Below, piece by piece: positions 22,574-35,795 of a stretch of DNA of 46,508 nucleotides. Numbering within the stretch: position 1 is the first letter of the stretch; every line of letters begins with the position of its first letter. The notes under the pieces are model-generated. The model did not search any database and had not been told where the DNA came from. It saw only the letters and a list, made by a program, of their open reading frames with translations. Made by a program: the position numbers and the translations under genes. The DNA is from Paramacrobiotus richtersi (Eukaryota; Tardigrada; Eutardigrada; Parachela; Macrobiotidae), in assembly GCA_034698045.1 (NCBI GenBank), contig JAQGAU010000064.1, positions 1 to 46,508 on the forward strand, given 5' to 3'.

Positions 22574-23935
22574 ACTTAAAATAAATTGTTTTTATAATCG
22601 AACCAAAGTGCTGTAATTTTATCAAACTAATTAAAAAGGTAATCTAACTGAGATGAGTTAAACGATTATTTTGAAATAACGGTTAACGGCTTAGCGATTT
22701 TGGCTGTAATACTGCAGCCACTGTACTACGGTTTGCTGTTCTGAACAAACCCATGCTATAGTCATTTGGAACATAGTCTGCAATACGAATTAATAATCCG
22801 TTACGTGTATCATTTACCCGAAATGCCTTATTTCAGTCGCGAATTTGATAAAAAATAACGTGGCATTGCAGCTGCGCAAACAAATAACAACAAACTGGTT
22901 TGGAAGCGTCATTTCATTTCATTTGGATGATGCGTAACACTGCTGGATGATAGATGGATATTATCGTCGGAAAAGTTTGAACTAACTTGCGAACCATGAT
23001 ATATGAGGGTGTCCGTAATTCAGTTACTGGAATTGTGAAGAATGTTTTTAACAATAAAATGTATGCCACCGGGCTGTGTGAAGGCCTGATCAAGTTATCG
23101 TTGTGCAGATTTGTTCTTATTTTGGAGATTTTAGTTATTCCGGGTGTACGATCACGTTGTTATTTGATCGATATTAGTGCTGGCAAATTCGGCGTTTTCA
23201 GGCAAAGGAAACAATTACAGTAATTCCATGTGTTGGAAAAATTTCGGTTATGCATGCATAACCGAAATTTTTCCAACACATGGAATTACTGTAATTGTTT
23301 CCTTTGCCTGAAAACGCCGAATTTGCCAGCACTAATATCGATCAAATAACAACGTGATCGTACACCCGGAATAACTAAAATCTCCAAAATAAGAACAAAT
23401 CTGCACAACGATAACTTGATCAGGCCTTCACACAGCCCGGTGGCATACATTTTATTGTTAAAAACATTCTTCACAATTCCAGTAACTGAATTACGGACAC
23501 CCTCATATATCATGGTTCGCAAGTTAGTTCAAACTTTTCCGACGATAATATCCATCTATCATCCAGCAGTGTTACGCATCATCCAAATGAAATGAAATGA
23601 CGCTTCCAAACCAGTTTGTTGTTATTTGTTTGCGCAGCTGCAATGCCACGTTATTTTTTATCAAATTCGCGACTGAAATAAGGCATTTCGGGTAAATGAT
23701 ACACGTAACGGATTATTAATTCGTATTGCAGACTATGTTCCAAATGACTATAGCATGGGTTTGTTCAGAACAGCAAACCGTAGTACAGTGGCTGCAGTAT
23801 TACAGCCAAAATCGCTAAGCCGTTAACCGTTATTTCAAAATAATCGTTTAACTCATCTCAGTTAGATTACCTTTTTAATTAGTTTGATAAAATTACAGCA
23901 CTTTGGTTCGATTATAAAAACAATTTATTTTAAGT
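22574..23935. other. Non-coding DNA across the palindrome axis
   Basis: Single-copy-looking AT-rich DNA from the MULE target duplication to the axis and back. A 78-codon open frame at 22987-23223 (and 23286-23522) has no recognisable features and is not called a gene. Confidence 0.5.
23231..23278. other. Palindrome junction
   Basis: The axis falls in ordinary AT-rich non-coding DNA. The innermost bases read GGTTATGCATGCATAACC. The inner 8 bases TGCATGCA are a self-complementary word that could act as the fold-back nucleation site or microhomology. No transposon end, telomere repeat or loop is present at the axis. Confidence 0.9.
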
Positions 23936-23944
23936 ATTTTTAAT

Positions 23945-24928
23945 GGTGATGGCTCCTCATACGACCTTTGGCCCTTTGCACTACCATTTGCTCCTTATAC
24001 TACCAATTCACTACCTTACCGCTCCTCAGACTATCTTTTCGGCACTACCATTGACTTTTTATAATACAATACCGGTATAGAAACCGTTCCAGAGAATTTT
24101 TATGTAATTATGACTGTAGGAACGCCATTATGCAACATCAAGCGGTACAGCATTGCATTGTTTAGAGACCAAATCTCTCACTCTCAGCGTTCACTTTGTA
24201 TGTCGCGTCGAAGAAAACCACCTGTGAGGCTCTGCTGAAATCCTTTTTCATTGCGGACGTCGCAAGACATATGTCGTATACAGTAGTTTGCCCTCGCGGT
24301 CAAATGTATAAATACTTGCATTCGGGTCTTTGTCCTTAATGGCTGTCAGTTCGTTATCCAAGAGAACTACCTCCCTTTTACCAGATAGGCGCTTTACCAT
24401 TTGTATATGATATACTTCCATTCCAGTGTTGCGGCATACTTATCCTTCTCTTTGAGCTTCACGCTGCTTTGTCCATTAAATATGGTGTGCGTGTCTTTCT
24501 GATATCTTCGAAACTCGTCTCAAATAAAGCAAACGTAGGAGACGATATATTCTTAAAAAACAAGTGGTGCTCTTCTACAACGCTGACCGTTGTAGACTTG
24601 GATCGGGTTTCCTAGAGATATTTCTCGATCTTGGTTTGGTTATAGTTAAGGCTGTCGCATGACTGCCCATGGTAGAAAAACATTTGGTTTCGTGTGATTT
24701 TGAGTTCATACAGGAGTTTCTGTTGTTAATTTCTATATGTATGTAAACGGTGCACTTTGATTCTTTACTGCGAAAAAAACCCGTTGTTAAGTTTTTCGAA
24801 ATGGTAGTATGAGCAGCATTTGGTAGTTCAGAAAAGGTGGTGTGAAAAGCCTGAAGGTAGTGCGAAAGGTAGGCTTAGGTAGCATGACGATCCAAATGGT
24901 AGTAAAGGTCGTATGAGGAGCCACCACC
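23945..24928 (-). mobile_element. Mutator-like (MULE) DNA transposon, right-arm copy
   Basis: Mirror of 21581-22564 with the same 9-bp target duplication. The two copies face each other 1,380 bases apart across the palindrome axis. Confidence 0.85.
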
Positions 24929-26010
24929 ATTTTTAATTTTTCTCTTGGGGTAAACTGAAGCTGTTGAACGAAATATTCCAGCGTTTATTTATGTTTAGCA
25001 GGTTGAAGGCTTGCATGGCGATTAGTGGTTTAAACGACAGATAATGAAAGCGAAATTCAGTTCGCTTTTCATTTGTACCATCCAAACAATTTTTGAATAA
25101 AAACAGTATAAGGTTCAAATATCTGTTATTTGTTTTCTAACTTCTGACTCCTTTACAATTAACTAAGAACGTTCCTGGTGCAAAAGTGGGAGATGAAAGT
25201 CTGCGACTGACTGATCAGCTACGAAAAAAGACAGAGAACGACCTGAATGACGCCGAAATTTTGGCCACTAAACTACATTTTTCTTAAGTCATATGTTTCC
25301 AACTTTACGATTATTACTTCTTTCCAGCAGGAAGTGTTTGGAGTACTGTTTGCACGACAATAAAAGGGGTATTCCTGAGTCCAGTAAAGCGAACCATCTC
25401 GTTTCATATTGCGAGATAGCTACAATTCAGTGATATAAAAAATAAAAACATACAGTGTTTTATTCTTTGGTTAAGCGATAGTTAATGTTTTTTTCATCGG
25501 TATAACTGCTTCGTCGCATAACTTAATTGATCGATTGCGAGTAATGAATTACCCGCTTCACAGACGACTCTGAGACGAGCGTCGAAGCTTTGACGGAGAC
25601 CGGCTTATCGTCGCTAAATACCAAACTGGCCAACTGCACCGCATCTAGCTAGAACATCACACATTGAGCAGAATCCCACCGCCTGTTTCCCATTGGGCCA
25701 TGTCCTTACTCGTTATATTACCAGCTGTATACCAGAACCACAGGAATGTGATCCTGAACGTGTGTAATACATTCATACGATAAATGTGACCAAAAACGTT
25801 TTCCTGCAGGATAAAATGTGTAGGAAATGGAAACGAACGAAATATGTTTCGATTTCACAAAAATGTCAAACTCGGTCTCCGAACGGAAACCAGTTCTTCA
25901 TTTTTCATATTATTACATAACCTTAAACTATTATCACATGTACATTAATTACTGTTAATAAAAATAACATTATTAAACCGCAGCTGTCCCACCTTTATCA
26001 GATGTATTTA

Positions 26011-26147
26011 CCTTGTTTTTTTGCCACTTGTACAGTATGTCAACTGTTGTGTGTCATCCAGCGGCGTCTCACACAGGACTTGCTTGTTATTCGTCAACAT
26101 CACGGCCCACAGCTGTTTTCGGTTGCTGTTGATTATGCCAGCGTAAA
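26011..26147 (-). CDS. Exon of the unrecognised family (copy L), right-arm copy
   Basis: Mirror of 20362-20498. Confidence 0.45.
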
Positions 26148-26670
26148 CTGTATCTGCAAAGTTTAAAACAGGGTAGAGACAATCATTTAAATTCAAACTT
26201 AGGATCTTGAACAGTATAATGTTTAGTTCAGTATTGCTATGCTAAATAGTGAAACAGTGCAAAATTACATAAATCCAACAAAAAATACAACGAAGAATAA
26301 ACACAAAGAAAATTAAGTGATTCCCCAGTGTATGGCACATATTCGTTTATGCACACAAACGTGTTAGAATAGGTGTCGTGCAGTCGTAGTATAACGGCTC
26401 TGTTTGCGTGACTCTTCCAAGTACTGTACACAAACTTAAACTAGTGACTTACACGATAAGAATTATTGTCTACAGAAGTGTTTTTATTGCGTCGCATCCA
26501 GTCTTTTAGCCTTTCGTACTTCTATTAAGCAACTAACAACAGTCAGGTGTCTTCGTCAAAGAAAACGCCCACGCCAAAGAAAATTAGTTACTGTTTAAAA
26601 ATTCCCAGAATTTTTTACTGTTAACGTTTTTTAAAAATTACTATAGAGCACATATTACTGGAGCGAGAAG

Positions 26671-26967
26671 TTAAACATGAAAAACAAATAAATGCAAAGC
26701 AAGAAACAAACAGTCAATAACAAATGGAACATTATAGAAATAATCGCCACAATCACCCTTGTCCCGATCATCTGAATGGGTGCGCCACAAGGCTACCATC
26801 CAGTTGACCCAGTTGTACTTAACGGATAAGAAAACCATTAATTTATCCGATCCAAATTTGCTGTCGAGACCTTGGCTATGATCATATGATCGCAAATGAG
26901 ATCCAATGTCTTTTTCAAGTTGATTTACGGAGTATTCTGACCTCCGCTGCGTATTCGCCGCGGTCAT
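26671..26967 (-). CDS. Unrecognised family member, block A type, right-arm copy
   Basis: Mirror of 19542-19838. Confidence 0.4.
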   Translation of the reverse strand: MTAANTQRRSEYSVNQLEKDIGSHLRSYDHSQGLDSKFGSDKLMVFLSVKYNWVNWMVALWRTHSDDRDKGDCGDYFYNVPFVIDCLFLALHLFVFHV

Positions 26968-27313
26968 GGCATCGGCTATGATTTGGGCTTAAAGTTCCAT
27001 GTGCGTTGTTTGAGATGTCATCGTTGCGTTGTCGAATTTCCCGCTAGTCTGCATGTACATTAATCGGTATAGGACTGCTTGTGTGTTGAGCGCCATAATA
27101 CTTTCCATCCAAAATTACCATAGGCTGTACGATTGTACCATGTTCCCTGTCCAAAAAACACGAAAATGGATCAATCAGCATCTAAAGTACAGAAAATGTT
27201 ACTGCGCATATGTATTCGTGTTGCGATTAGTAAAAAAATATGACAGAAGACAAATTCATTCCAAAAGCACAACTACGAACTCCAATAATGGCTGACAGAA
27301 GAAAATCAAAAAT

Positions 27314-27697
27314 ATGCCCATAATGTCCCGTCCCACGCTCCTTCATCCAGGTAAGAATATTGGACGGATCGTGCAGTTCGCAAATCCGGAGGAATTCGAC
27401 TTTTGTTGCGTTGTTGGTATTGACTTTGTTCTTGATATTACTTATAGCCTGCATGTGCTGCCTGTGTTCATCGTTAATTGGCCGAAAGGTATTGTAATGC
27501 ACAATCTTAGCTCCCAGAACGGAGAGACGATCATTGCCCGTTGGAAATCTCGAATTCCTGTATCATACGTTGAAATCTGGCATCGTGCTGTATATTGGTT
27601 CGAAGACCAACCAATCGGGCGATCTTGGGTTATGGCTGTGATTCAGCCAATAATCGCCATGACCCACGGATTTCCTGCAATTCATATGGACACCTAA
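27314..27697 (+). CDS. Unrecognised multicopy family member, block B type
   Basis: A 127-codon open frame with a coding-like mix: RIVQFANPEEFDFCCVVG, ITYSLHVLPVFIVNWPKG, NGETIIARWKSRIPVSYVEI, WHRAVYWFED and SWVMAVIQP. The second half aligns with block B at 39250-39361 (shared E-I-(I)-W-H, an aromatic pair, D, then W..(A/V)V). A GTAAGA near 27351 follows HP and could be a donor, which would make the rest intronic, so the gene model is open. It runs to a stop without clear splice sites. Predicted beta-rich; function unknown. Confidence 0.4.
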   Translation: MPIMSRPTLLHPGKNIGRIVQFANPEEFDFCCVVGIDFVLDITYSLHVLPVFIVNWPKGIVMHNLSSQNGETIIARWKSRIPVSYVEIWHRAVYWFEDQPIGRSWVMAVIQPIIAMTHGFPAIHMDT

Positions 27698-29761
27698 CTT
27701 GATTGGATCTTATCACCGACATTATAATACGCACGAAGTTTCGATTTCGATCACCCAAGGGCTGCAGATCTATTATTGAATCCTTTGACGGGAGAACCGC
27801 TGGAACCACCGGGAGCGTGGCGAGTTGAGGCTTACCCTGGGGGCGTACTGCCCTAGGGCGCAGTCCCCTATTTCCCTTTCTTTAATTCCACCCGCCACCC
27901 ACTCTCGCAGTTTTCTTGGACCTGTGCGGAGCCTAGAGTTCAACCTACCCCGGAAAGGGTAGTTCAACCTACCTTTCCGTATCATTTACTTCGCTCCTGC
28001 TTCTATGCTAACAGTTATCTCTGCTTATTCCATGTGGCTATATTTTTTCATTGTTTATGCAATAAACCATGCATTTGCGACGTCTTTCCCACAATCCGCA
28101 TCGTGGTCTGCGATTTTGATCGGTAGTGATGCTAACGAAGCCGTACCATGCTCGGTTTATACTTGTGGGTCGCTTCGAATCGCATCTGACCTTTTGCAAT
28201 ATTTGCCCACACTACATACCGTAATCACTTGTTGGATATTATGGTCTTATGTTTTGTTTACAGTTTGTGATCATGAGAGCGGTGCACTATCAGCGGCCGG
28301 TCGAAATGTTCGGATGTGGTCCCGTCACCCGTGGAAGCACGGCCGGTCTCCGTGGAAGCATGGCCGGTCTTTGGCCCAGTTGCTTAGCTAGTTTAATTGT
28401 ATACTGTCTGCCCAACAGTTTTATGATCTTAGTTTATCAATATCCGTTTGAACCGCTTCTGGATTACAAGCGGGAAGGAGCGAGTTTGCTGTGACGGGAA
28501 ATGGGAAATGCAGTATCAACGCCGCATAATATAAACATTTATTCCTTTCATGATCACAATGCTGACGCACAAGTACCTCTACGGTTTTCGAAACGCTAAT
28601 TGTTAAAAATTCCAATCAGATTCTCATCTCGTTCAGTCACCCGCGCGCGCCATCGATGCGGAAACACAGCAAATTACAGGCGGATTCAATTCAGTCCTGT
28701 ATCACTCTGCTGTTGCACTGACTGTTTTGTACATCACCTGACTTCTTCTTCGCGGTGCAGTGTCTCATGGATTCATACGAATACAGGGTTGTACTAAAAC
28801 CTGGGTTCGGTAGCTGGTAATGTTACTGGTAGTCTGATATGGCAGTGGTAAGTAATGAGAATTAGACCGTACTGGCATCCGGTATTCTGGGATCTGGACT
28901 TAATGCATAAAAGTGGTATATGGATACTCGGATCGGGGCTTTATGGTGGAAGAAACTTCCATATTCGCATCCGATTTTATGCAGTTAATTGTAAAACTCG
29001 CTTCCGCTTGTGCATAACGAGACAAAATGTCGGGACACAGTACATGATTTTGAAAGTGCACCGCTGGCTTAGCTGTTTACTGCAGTAATTAAGCTTGCAA
29101 ATCGGAAGCTTGGGTTATTAGTGTAGCAAAACTGAGTTTAAATCGCTAATTAGCATTAGGATTTAAGTTCTGAAGAGCCGGTACCGAAATCTGATACGGA
29201 AAGCAGAAACTTTATACTCCTTCATCTCACTCTACTCCTTCTACGCCTCTTAGAAGTTTTAATACGCCACAATTATGAATAGTTTTATAACTGCATTTTT
29301 ATTTCAAGAGTTTTCTTGCCACATTACTTGACCTGCATATCTCGAAGGAAAAAACCGCATAAAAGAGAAGTCGGAACCATCTGGTCTGATAGTAAACCAG
29401 AGGTAGTAACAGCAAACGTACACCGTACGTTCAACAGGTTTTCATAACCAAAGAGGGCAAGAGGCATGAAAGGATTTCATGGTTTTGTAGACTGTTTATT
29501 GCTGTAATCACCTGAGAAATAATCCAAAAATTAAGACGCGAAATAAACACGCCTGACATATAAATCCGAAGTCGGTTTATTTCCTTGGTGTTTCTCTTGT
29601 TTTTGTTCTGCTTGTTTTATCTCCGGTCTACATCAGTGTTATGTCACTAACTTAATTAAACAGTAAGTCCATAGTAAACAGTAAGTGTTTTTTACGGATA
29701 GTAACACATCACTGGTCTACATGTACTGTGTAAAAGGGAGCAACAGCTCCGCTACAGGTGA

Positions 29762-29783
29762 CAATAAACTCTTATTATTATTA
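29762..29783 (+). mobile_element. Non-LTR-type 3' tail, right-arm copy
   Basis: Mirror of 16726-16747. Confidence 0.35.
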
Positions 29784-30467
29784 AAGCGCAGGCTAATAAG
29801 TAAAGTAAAAACATATTTCACAGACACTGGCACATGTCTGGCCGGCAACTTTACAGTCTGATTGTGCAGTACATATATTATCTATTGGTTAAATTATCAG
29901 CTTAAGATAATGATACACTTTCAGGTTACAGGACTGATATTTTATGTACAGACTGTATATGGATAAAACTAGTGACCAGCGCATTAGAACAAGCGCTACT
30001 GGCGTGCAAGCGCTGTGCTGTCCCTGCCGCGAGGGCACCGAGCTACTAGGCGTAGATTCCAGGCAAGTAGTGTGCTCGTACTTACAGCAATGTATTTAGA
30101 CCTGCGGCCGGTTAAGTAACGATATGTATTATGTAATAATGACTCACGGTCCGTACTGATGAGTGATGTATTACAGTAATATGTACACCGGGGATGGATC
30201 ACGGACGCCATGCATTTTCCCTAATAATTATGGAATAGTATACAAATCGTATTTTCGTACAAAGTGTAACAACAGATTTTCAGTTTCAAGCTTTCATCTA
30301 GAATTCCCGCCGTCGCTTTCGTTGTCTGCACATGCTGACTGATTTTCCTCCGAATGTCTTGATTTTTTAATAGAAACGTGGTTTCAGTTCGAAACAACGT
30401 TAGAAGTGAAGCCATTTCTGCCGCCTTATCTAGACGCCAATTTTAATACAGCTTTTATCACGACGGG

Positions 30468-32600
30468 ATGCACATTTTCGGAGATACGTACAGATCCGCT
30501 CGTGCATGGAATGCAGTGAATGTGCCAGACAAGAATGGGTATCAACAGCACGGATATGTGACCAACGTGGTCGACGGCGGGCTCATTATCGACTTCGGGT
30601 GTCCCAATCGACGCTCGGAATTTGTGGAGTATGGAAATGTTCTGGACTGCGCGAACTTCCCGTCTCCGCTCAAGAGGCCCCACTGGATGAACGGGGATCC
30701 CGGATCTTTAAAATTTCCCATAAACGGTGATATCGAAGCGTTAATTCGCTCCCGTCCTGATCAACCTTGGACGTGGCGACCTGGAAAGTTTCTGGAGGGT
30801 AACTTTGGTCAGACATTCCAGGAACCGGTGTGTTATGCATTTGTGGAAGTGCAGATGGATGGCTACATTGTTAGAGAACTGCTTCCCGAGGCTCAGGTTC
30901 GTCTCCCTTTGTCAGCCGAAGATCTGGACAAGCTCACCATCGAAAATAATCCTTTTGTGACGCGATCATGCTTGTTGCCGCAAATCTTCTGGAGCTCCGT
31001 TCATTTTAGTCTACCGAGTCTGTTGGGCCGATATTTGGAGCATCTGTACAAAGTTTTAACTATTTCCGTGGATAGCGACAAGTTGACGTACCTTCAGCGC
31101 CTTTCTGAAATCCCCGTCCAGCCGGAGCAGCTCGTAAGTTTTGGAAATAGGACGACACTTTACACATCGTTGTTCGTTCTATGCGTCACGCTTAATAATA
31201 TATGATTTATTGAATAAATTTTATTCACATACAAGCGTAAGATGTGATGCGTTATGAAAACGACGGCTTTTATCACAAAAACTCGCAGATCAGTATGATA
31301 ACACGATTACACTATAGTTTTCTTGCGCTTCAAATCACCTGCAAGCTTGTTTTTGATTTTATAGGAAAATGTGTACAATAAGTGCAGAACACAACTTGCT
31401 TCTTACGAAGATCGCGGTCGGGAGGACTGGATTTGCCGACGCATTGTCCCCAGAACTTGTTCAAATAAGACCTTCCTGAAGCAAGGATCGCAACTGCCAG
31501 TGGAACTCTTTGTGGAAGTCTTTCAGTGCCTCGATGCCGTCGGCCGTCTGCGATGCCGTCGCACCTGCGCACTGTGGGACGCGGTTCTCAGCAACCAGCT
31601 CACCTTTACAGATGTTCGCGTTTCTTTCGCCAAGGAAAGCCTCTCGCCCTCTCCGTACTACAAATGGAATTTTTCCTACGCGGCCATTGGTTGTATGCTA
31701 AAATGTATTAACAACCACACCCAGAGAATTGTCATAACAGATATGGAGAATAACTGCTACGCATTTCACCAAGTAACAGAGCTGATTAATCCCCTGTTGA
31801 AACAATCCCGATTGAAGCAGCTGATCTTCTGCGATTCGAAGTTACCTCGGTGCTCCGGCGACACTATGAACATGGCTGTGGACTTCCTTGCTCAAGACTG
31901 CTCCCGATTCGATGTTTTGATCTTCAAAAACTGCACATTAGCATTCCAGCTTGACGGAGAAGAATTTTCCGTAGATATTTGTTTTGGATCGGTCAAGCTA
32001 AATGCTCCGAACACTGCGATTCAAGTATGGGATTTGGTGGAGCGGAACTGTGGAGTCTCTGATTCGGCGCTCATTGCCGGTCGGATCCAGCTGATCCGGC
32101 AAACTCGCCCATGCTGCAGTATAAAGCTGCTGGAGGTGAGCGGACTGGTTGCTGGTATTGTACAAACATTGACCATCGATTCGCTTTTCTCACCACAACT
32201 ATAAAAACGTAACAAATTCTCCAGTCTGCTGTACTGCGGCTGACAGTGACCGCCTTTTTGTATCGACGGCTTACGAAGTAATTCCTCAACAGTTTAATAC
32301 TTGTCTCGTGCCTGAATAAGTACGCGCTTTCTGAATATCCGTCATATTAATTAGACTTGTGGATTCGAAACAGACGATGACTGGTCTTACTCTGTTTAGG
32401 TTCTTACAAAAGTTCAAAGTTGTGATCCACGTACGGCTTCGCATTACCGCGGCAAGAAATGGACTGCAGAGGACATGTCTCATCTGGATTTGTCAAAACT
32501 TACTCCTGTAACCCTGTGTGCATTGTTGCACCAGGATTCGCTGGGTGACATGATTTTGCGCTTCAACTTCGAGGATCTTTTTCTCCAGTATTTTCTTTAG
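30468..32600 (+). CDS. Three-exon F-box protein with a novel N-terminal domain
   Basis: Exon 1 (30468-31133) ends GAGCAGCTC before GTAAGT. Exon 2 (31365-32135) starts after TTTTATAG. Exon 3 (32400-32600) starts after TCTGTTTAG. All junctions are phase 0, giving about 545 residues. Residues 1-222 form an unnamed domain with ARAWNAVNVPDKNG, GLIIDFGCPNRRSEFVEYG and PWTWRPGKFL. It has Tudor-like or SH3-like spacing, but that is a guess. The F-box is about residues 266-302 (LPVELFVEVFQCLDAVGRL then CRRTCALWDAVLSNQ). A leucine-containing region follows and exon 3 ends MSHLDLSKLTPVTLCALLHQ plus about 20 residues. F-boxes bind Skp1 in SCF ubiquitin ligases; the substrate is unknown. AATAAA at 32757 could serve the 3' end. 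An acceptor at 30451 (TTTAATACAG) would extend the frame upstream by FYHDG, so the ATG at 30468 may not be the true start. The frame is clean. Confidence 0.78.
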
Positions 32601-32756
32601 ACATCGTTTGTCTGCATACGCTCCCCCATTGACTGGATTGTAAAACCTATACGCTAGTTTTTCGTCGAGAGTGTGCCTTGTTCTTAAGAAGCTGGCGAGC
32701 TCAAATCGTCGGGAGTCCAAATACATGCTTGCGTTGTAGATAGTGTCAGTCCGTTT

Positions 32757-32762
32757 AATAAA
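32757..32762 (+). promoter_or_regulatory. Candidate polyadenylation signal of the F-box gene
   Basis: AATAAA lies 157 bases after the F-box stop codon. The mirror is 13747-13752 (-). Confidence 0.35.
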
Positions 32763-34937
32763 CCCAAGAACTCTGGCTATGTGATGATATACACATATGT
32801 GATGCATGCACGTAAGTGGATTGACCCATTCGTGGTCCTTTAAGCAGATTGTTGAACCTGATGTCGTTCGAAAATCTTGATATTTCCAGTAACTGTTTCT
32901 TGATTTGTGCCGCCACCACAATGTACGATTATCGCGATTTGTTACCTGTCCCTCGTTAATAATGATGATCGACCGGAGCGAAGCGAAGATCTTCTATGCT
33001 CAGCTCCAACGGAGTTTTTTCTGTTACGGAAGTCCATTGTATTCCTTTCGCCGACGATAACTCTCTTCAAAATGGTCCGATTTACTGTAAATTTTATCAG
33101 CATGTTCTTCGGTACAAATTTTGGAGCCCTATTGTTTTTTAACTATATCTTTTTAACAAAGTTATGAAGATTAAACTGCATTATGTACGTACCGCAAATA
33201 CGAACCAACCCCTTGCGGAACTGAGGACAATCAAAAGCGGATCTTGCAAGTAAAATGTGAAAAGCAGCCCTACGCTTTTATCAGCTCCGGTCTTCATCGC
33301 CAGCAACAGCGGAAAGCGATTGCCTCATATCAAATATTTTAGACAACAACATTAAACCACCGTTTATGGTATAGCATTAAACCGACAGCTACAAGCGCTG
33401 CGTGTAAACATAGTACACGACTCCAGCATTCCGATATGCCGGGGAGAGGCAGGAAGGGGCGGTCGTAAATGGCGGATGTGTGCGAACTCCAGAATTTTTG
33501 TCTTCACTGTTAGTCGACCGAAGCGAAGCGGAGGGCCTCCATGTTCAAGTGTGCTGCAAAAGATGATGTTTCCACTTCTTTTTGCGTTCGACGATAACTT
33601 CATCAGTTTTCATTCGATCTTTTCCAAATTTTAACAGAACGTGTATCCCGGGGTGTACACAAGGACTACGTACAAATTACGTGCGATAAAATACAAGCGT
33701 CAGTTTGTGATCTTCATACGCGACGTTTTTCTACTGCTATGAGGCAACACTTCTGTGCGAAATGAGGTAATATGATGCACTGGTAGTAGTGGTAGATGAC
33801 ATGAACGGTTTCCGGCGCGCTCGTAACCAGTGCTGGTGACCGATAACAGAGGGGGCGCTTAAAATTTAAATATACATACAGCTGCCGTAAATACGATAAC
33901 GCATGTGCTCGTAATAATGTAATGGTCATCGGCCAGAATCTGCTACCGTCAGATACCGTATTTAAAAATACCGTCTGCTACCGTATTACCTTCTTGTTTA
34001 GTGAGTTATTTCGTCAGTGCATGAATAACTCAGCTGCACTATTGTTTCGACGCAATGCTTAATTTATTACGAGATTGCAATTCTTGCATACAGCGCAATA
34101 TTTGAGCGTCAGTTCTTCTCAGCTTTTTTTAATTAAAATCTGCCGCCAACGTACCTGAGCTTGCCCACATAACGTAGTGGATTAAATCGTTGCTAGAGAA
34201 TTATGAGCTTGGCTGCTCGAGCTCGTTATCTTAACCGTAATTTTAGTTAATCTTAACAGTGTCCGTAACCAACAAAATATCGGCGCAAGAACTTTTTCCA
34301 AAGTAGACTGAAACGGAACTGCACATTGATATCAATAAGCTCGAAACTGAAACCGAAACATCCCGACGTTAGCTTCTAGATCACTCGTCGCTTACCTGGA
34401 TCTTCAAAGCTACATACAACAACGAGGCGTGACCTTTCCCGTCCTGGATGTCGGGCGCGAAACCGAATTGTGTGCATTACCTTTCCACTGGAAGTCATTC
34501 TAAAAGCAGTAGTGATCGCGCCCCCTAACGTGTTCACAAGACATTTCTTGGACCATTTCGTGGACCGTAAATAACAATAGCTAGTTCATTAAGATGTATA
34601 TGCTGACAGAAAAACGGTGTTTTTCTGACAGGCAAATATATACACTTACATACCTACAACCTCCGGTACGAAAACAGAAAAATTATTATGTAACGGGCAG
34701 AGCTAGGTGGCGAAGCGAAACACGATAAAACTCATCATTTAATTAATACATCTTTTAAAAGTGCTCGTGAAAGTACAAACTTATGAAGCACTGTAACAGT
34801 AACACTGTTCGACAACCGACAGATGCTAAAAGGGGATTTCCAATGCACATAGTAACCAAGAAAGAGGACAGAGAATGGGATCCGATATTTACGTCGATAT
34901 GGTATACCTAATTATTTACTCTACATATGTATTGGTT

Positions 34938-35602
34938 TTATACTTTTATCTGACAAGTGAGGAATCCGATGGCGATTATCGAACCGGCGGCTGTCATGGT
35001 GGGTGTGCTCGTCGTTTCCAGTGTCGTCGACGAAACGGTTATCGGTTCCATTGCAACCGTCGTGTCCATCGCTACTGTGGTATTCGTCACCTCATTGTCA
35101 CAAAATACCGAATTCTTTGGGATAACATCCTGCCAACTGACCACCTTGGGTGTGATGGTGTTAAACGTCGCGGTTGTCGCGTCGAACGTGAGGGAGACAT
35201 TGTTCAGTGCATCGGACGCATTGAAAGCCGATGTATTGATCGCCATAGGTGTCTCAGACGTTGTAGATGTGTCGGTGGTGGCGATGGTTGGGACGGGACG
35301 TACGTCACCCACAGCGACAACCTTGTCTTCCTGGGGATCTTCCATCTGGGAGACGGTGATCACCTCCGCCTGGATGGTTTCCTTGATAGCGGTAATGGTC
35401 ACGGTGGCATGGGGCGACGCCCAGGGTAACCGGTCCATGGCGTCAGCGGTGGTCGATAGACAGTCCCGGATTTGAGCCCGAATGAAACGGACACGGCCTC
35501 CTGGATCTGGGATTTGGCGGCGTGGATAATGTTCTTGACGGCATCCGTTGCCAGCCGTTGCCTCAAGAAGCTGATGAACATCTTCATTCCGTCTACAGCC
35601 TG
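34938..35602 (-). pseudogene. Frame-shifted helical plus Thr/Ser-rich relic, right-arm copy
   Basis: Mirror of 10907-11571. Confidence 0.45.
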
Positions 35603-35795
35603 CTGCCATGCAGGCACCCAAAGGTCATAATATTCGATTTCAGTCCACGAGATTCAAATATGTTTCTCGTTCCCTGTGCAACATAATAAAAATACTAAGC
35701 AAACGCCAAAACACTGCAAAGGTTGTTCGCTTCTTTTACCAGAGAGCTTGCAAACTCGTTTCTTCGGGTGTATTAAAATATGCCGGATAATCATA

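Noticed and set aside
22987-23522. 78-codon open frames on either side of the axis
   Set aside because: No motif, no splice context, and each is just the mirror of the other.
28855-29088. 77-codon open frame with GIWILGSGLYGG (and 17421-17654 -)
   Set aside because: Built from repeated GGATAC and CCGATC words; looks like degenerate simple repeat rather than a gene.
32493-32921. 142-codon open frame on the minus strand (and 13588-14016 +)
   Set aside because: It lies antisense across exon 3 of the F-box gene, whose frame, splice site and phase fit better. It has no recognisable domain.
34875-35475. Long open frames of 184 and 172 codons on the plus strand (and 11034-11634 -)
   Set aside because: Antisense shadows of the Thr/Ser-rich relic. 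The repeated Val/Ala or Cys/Arg runs follow from its composition, and there is no domain.
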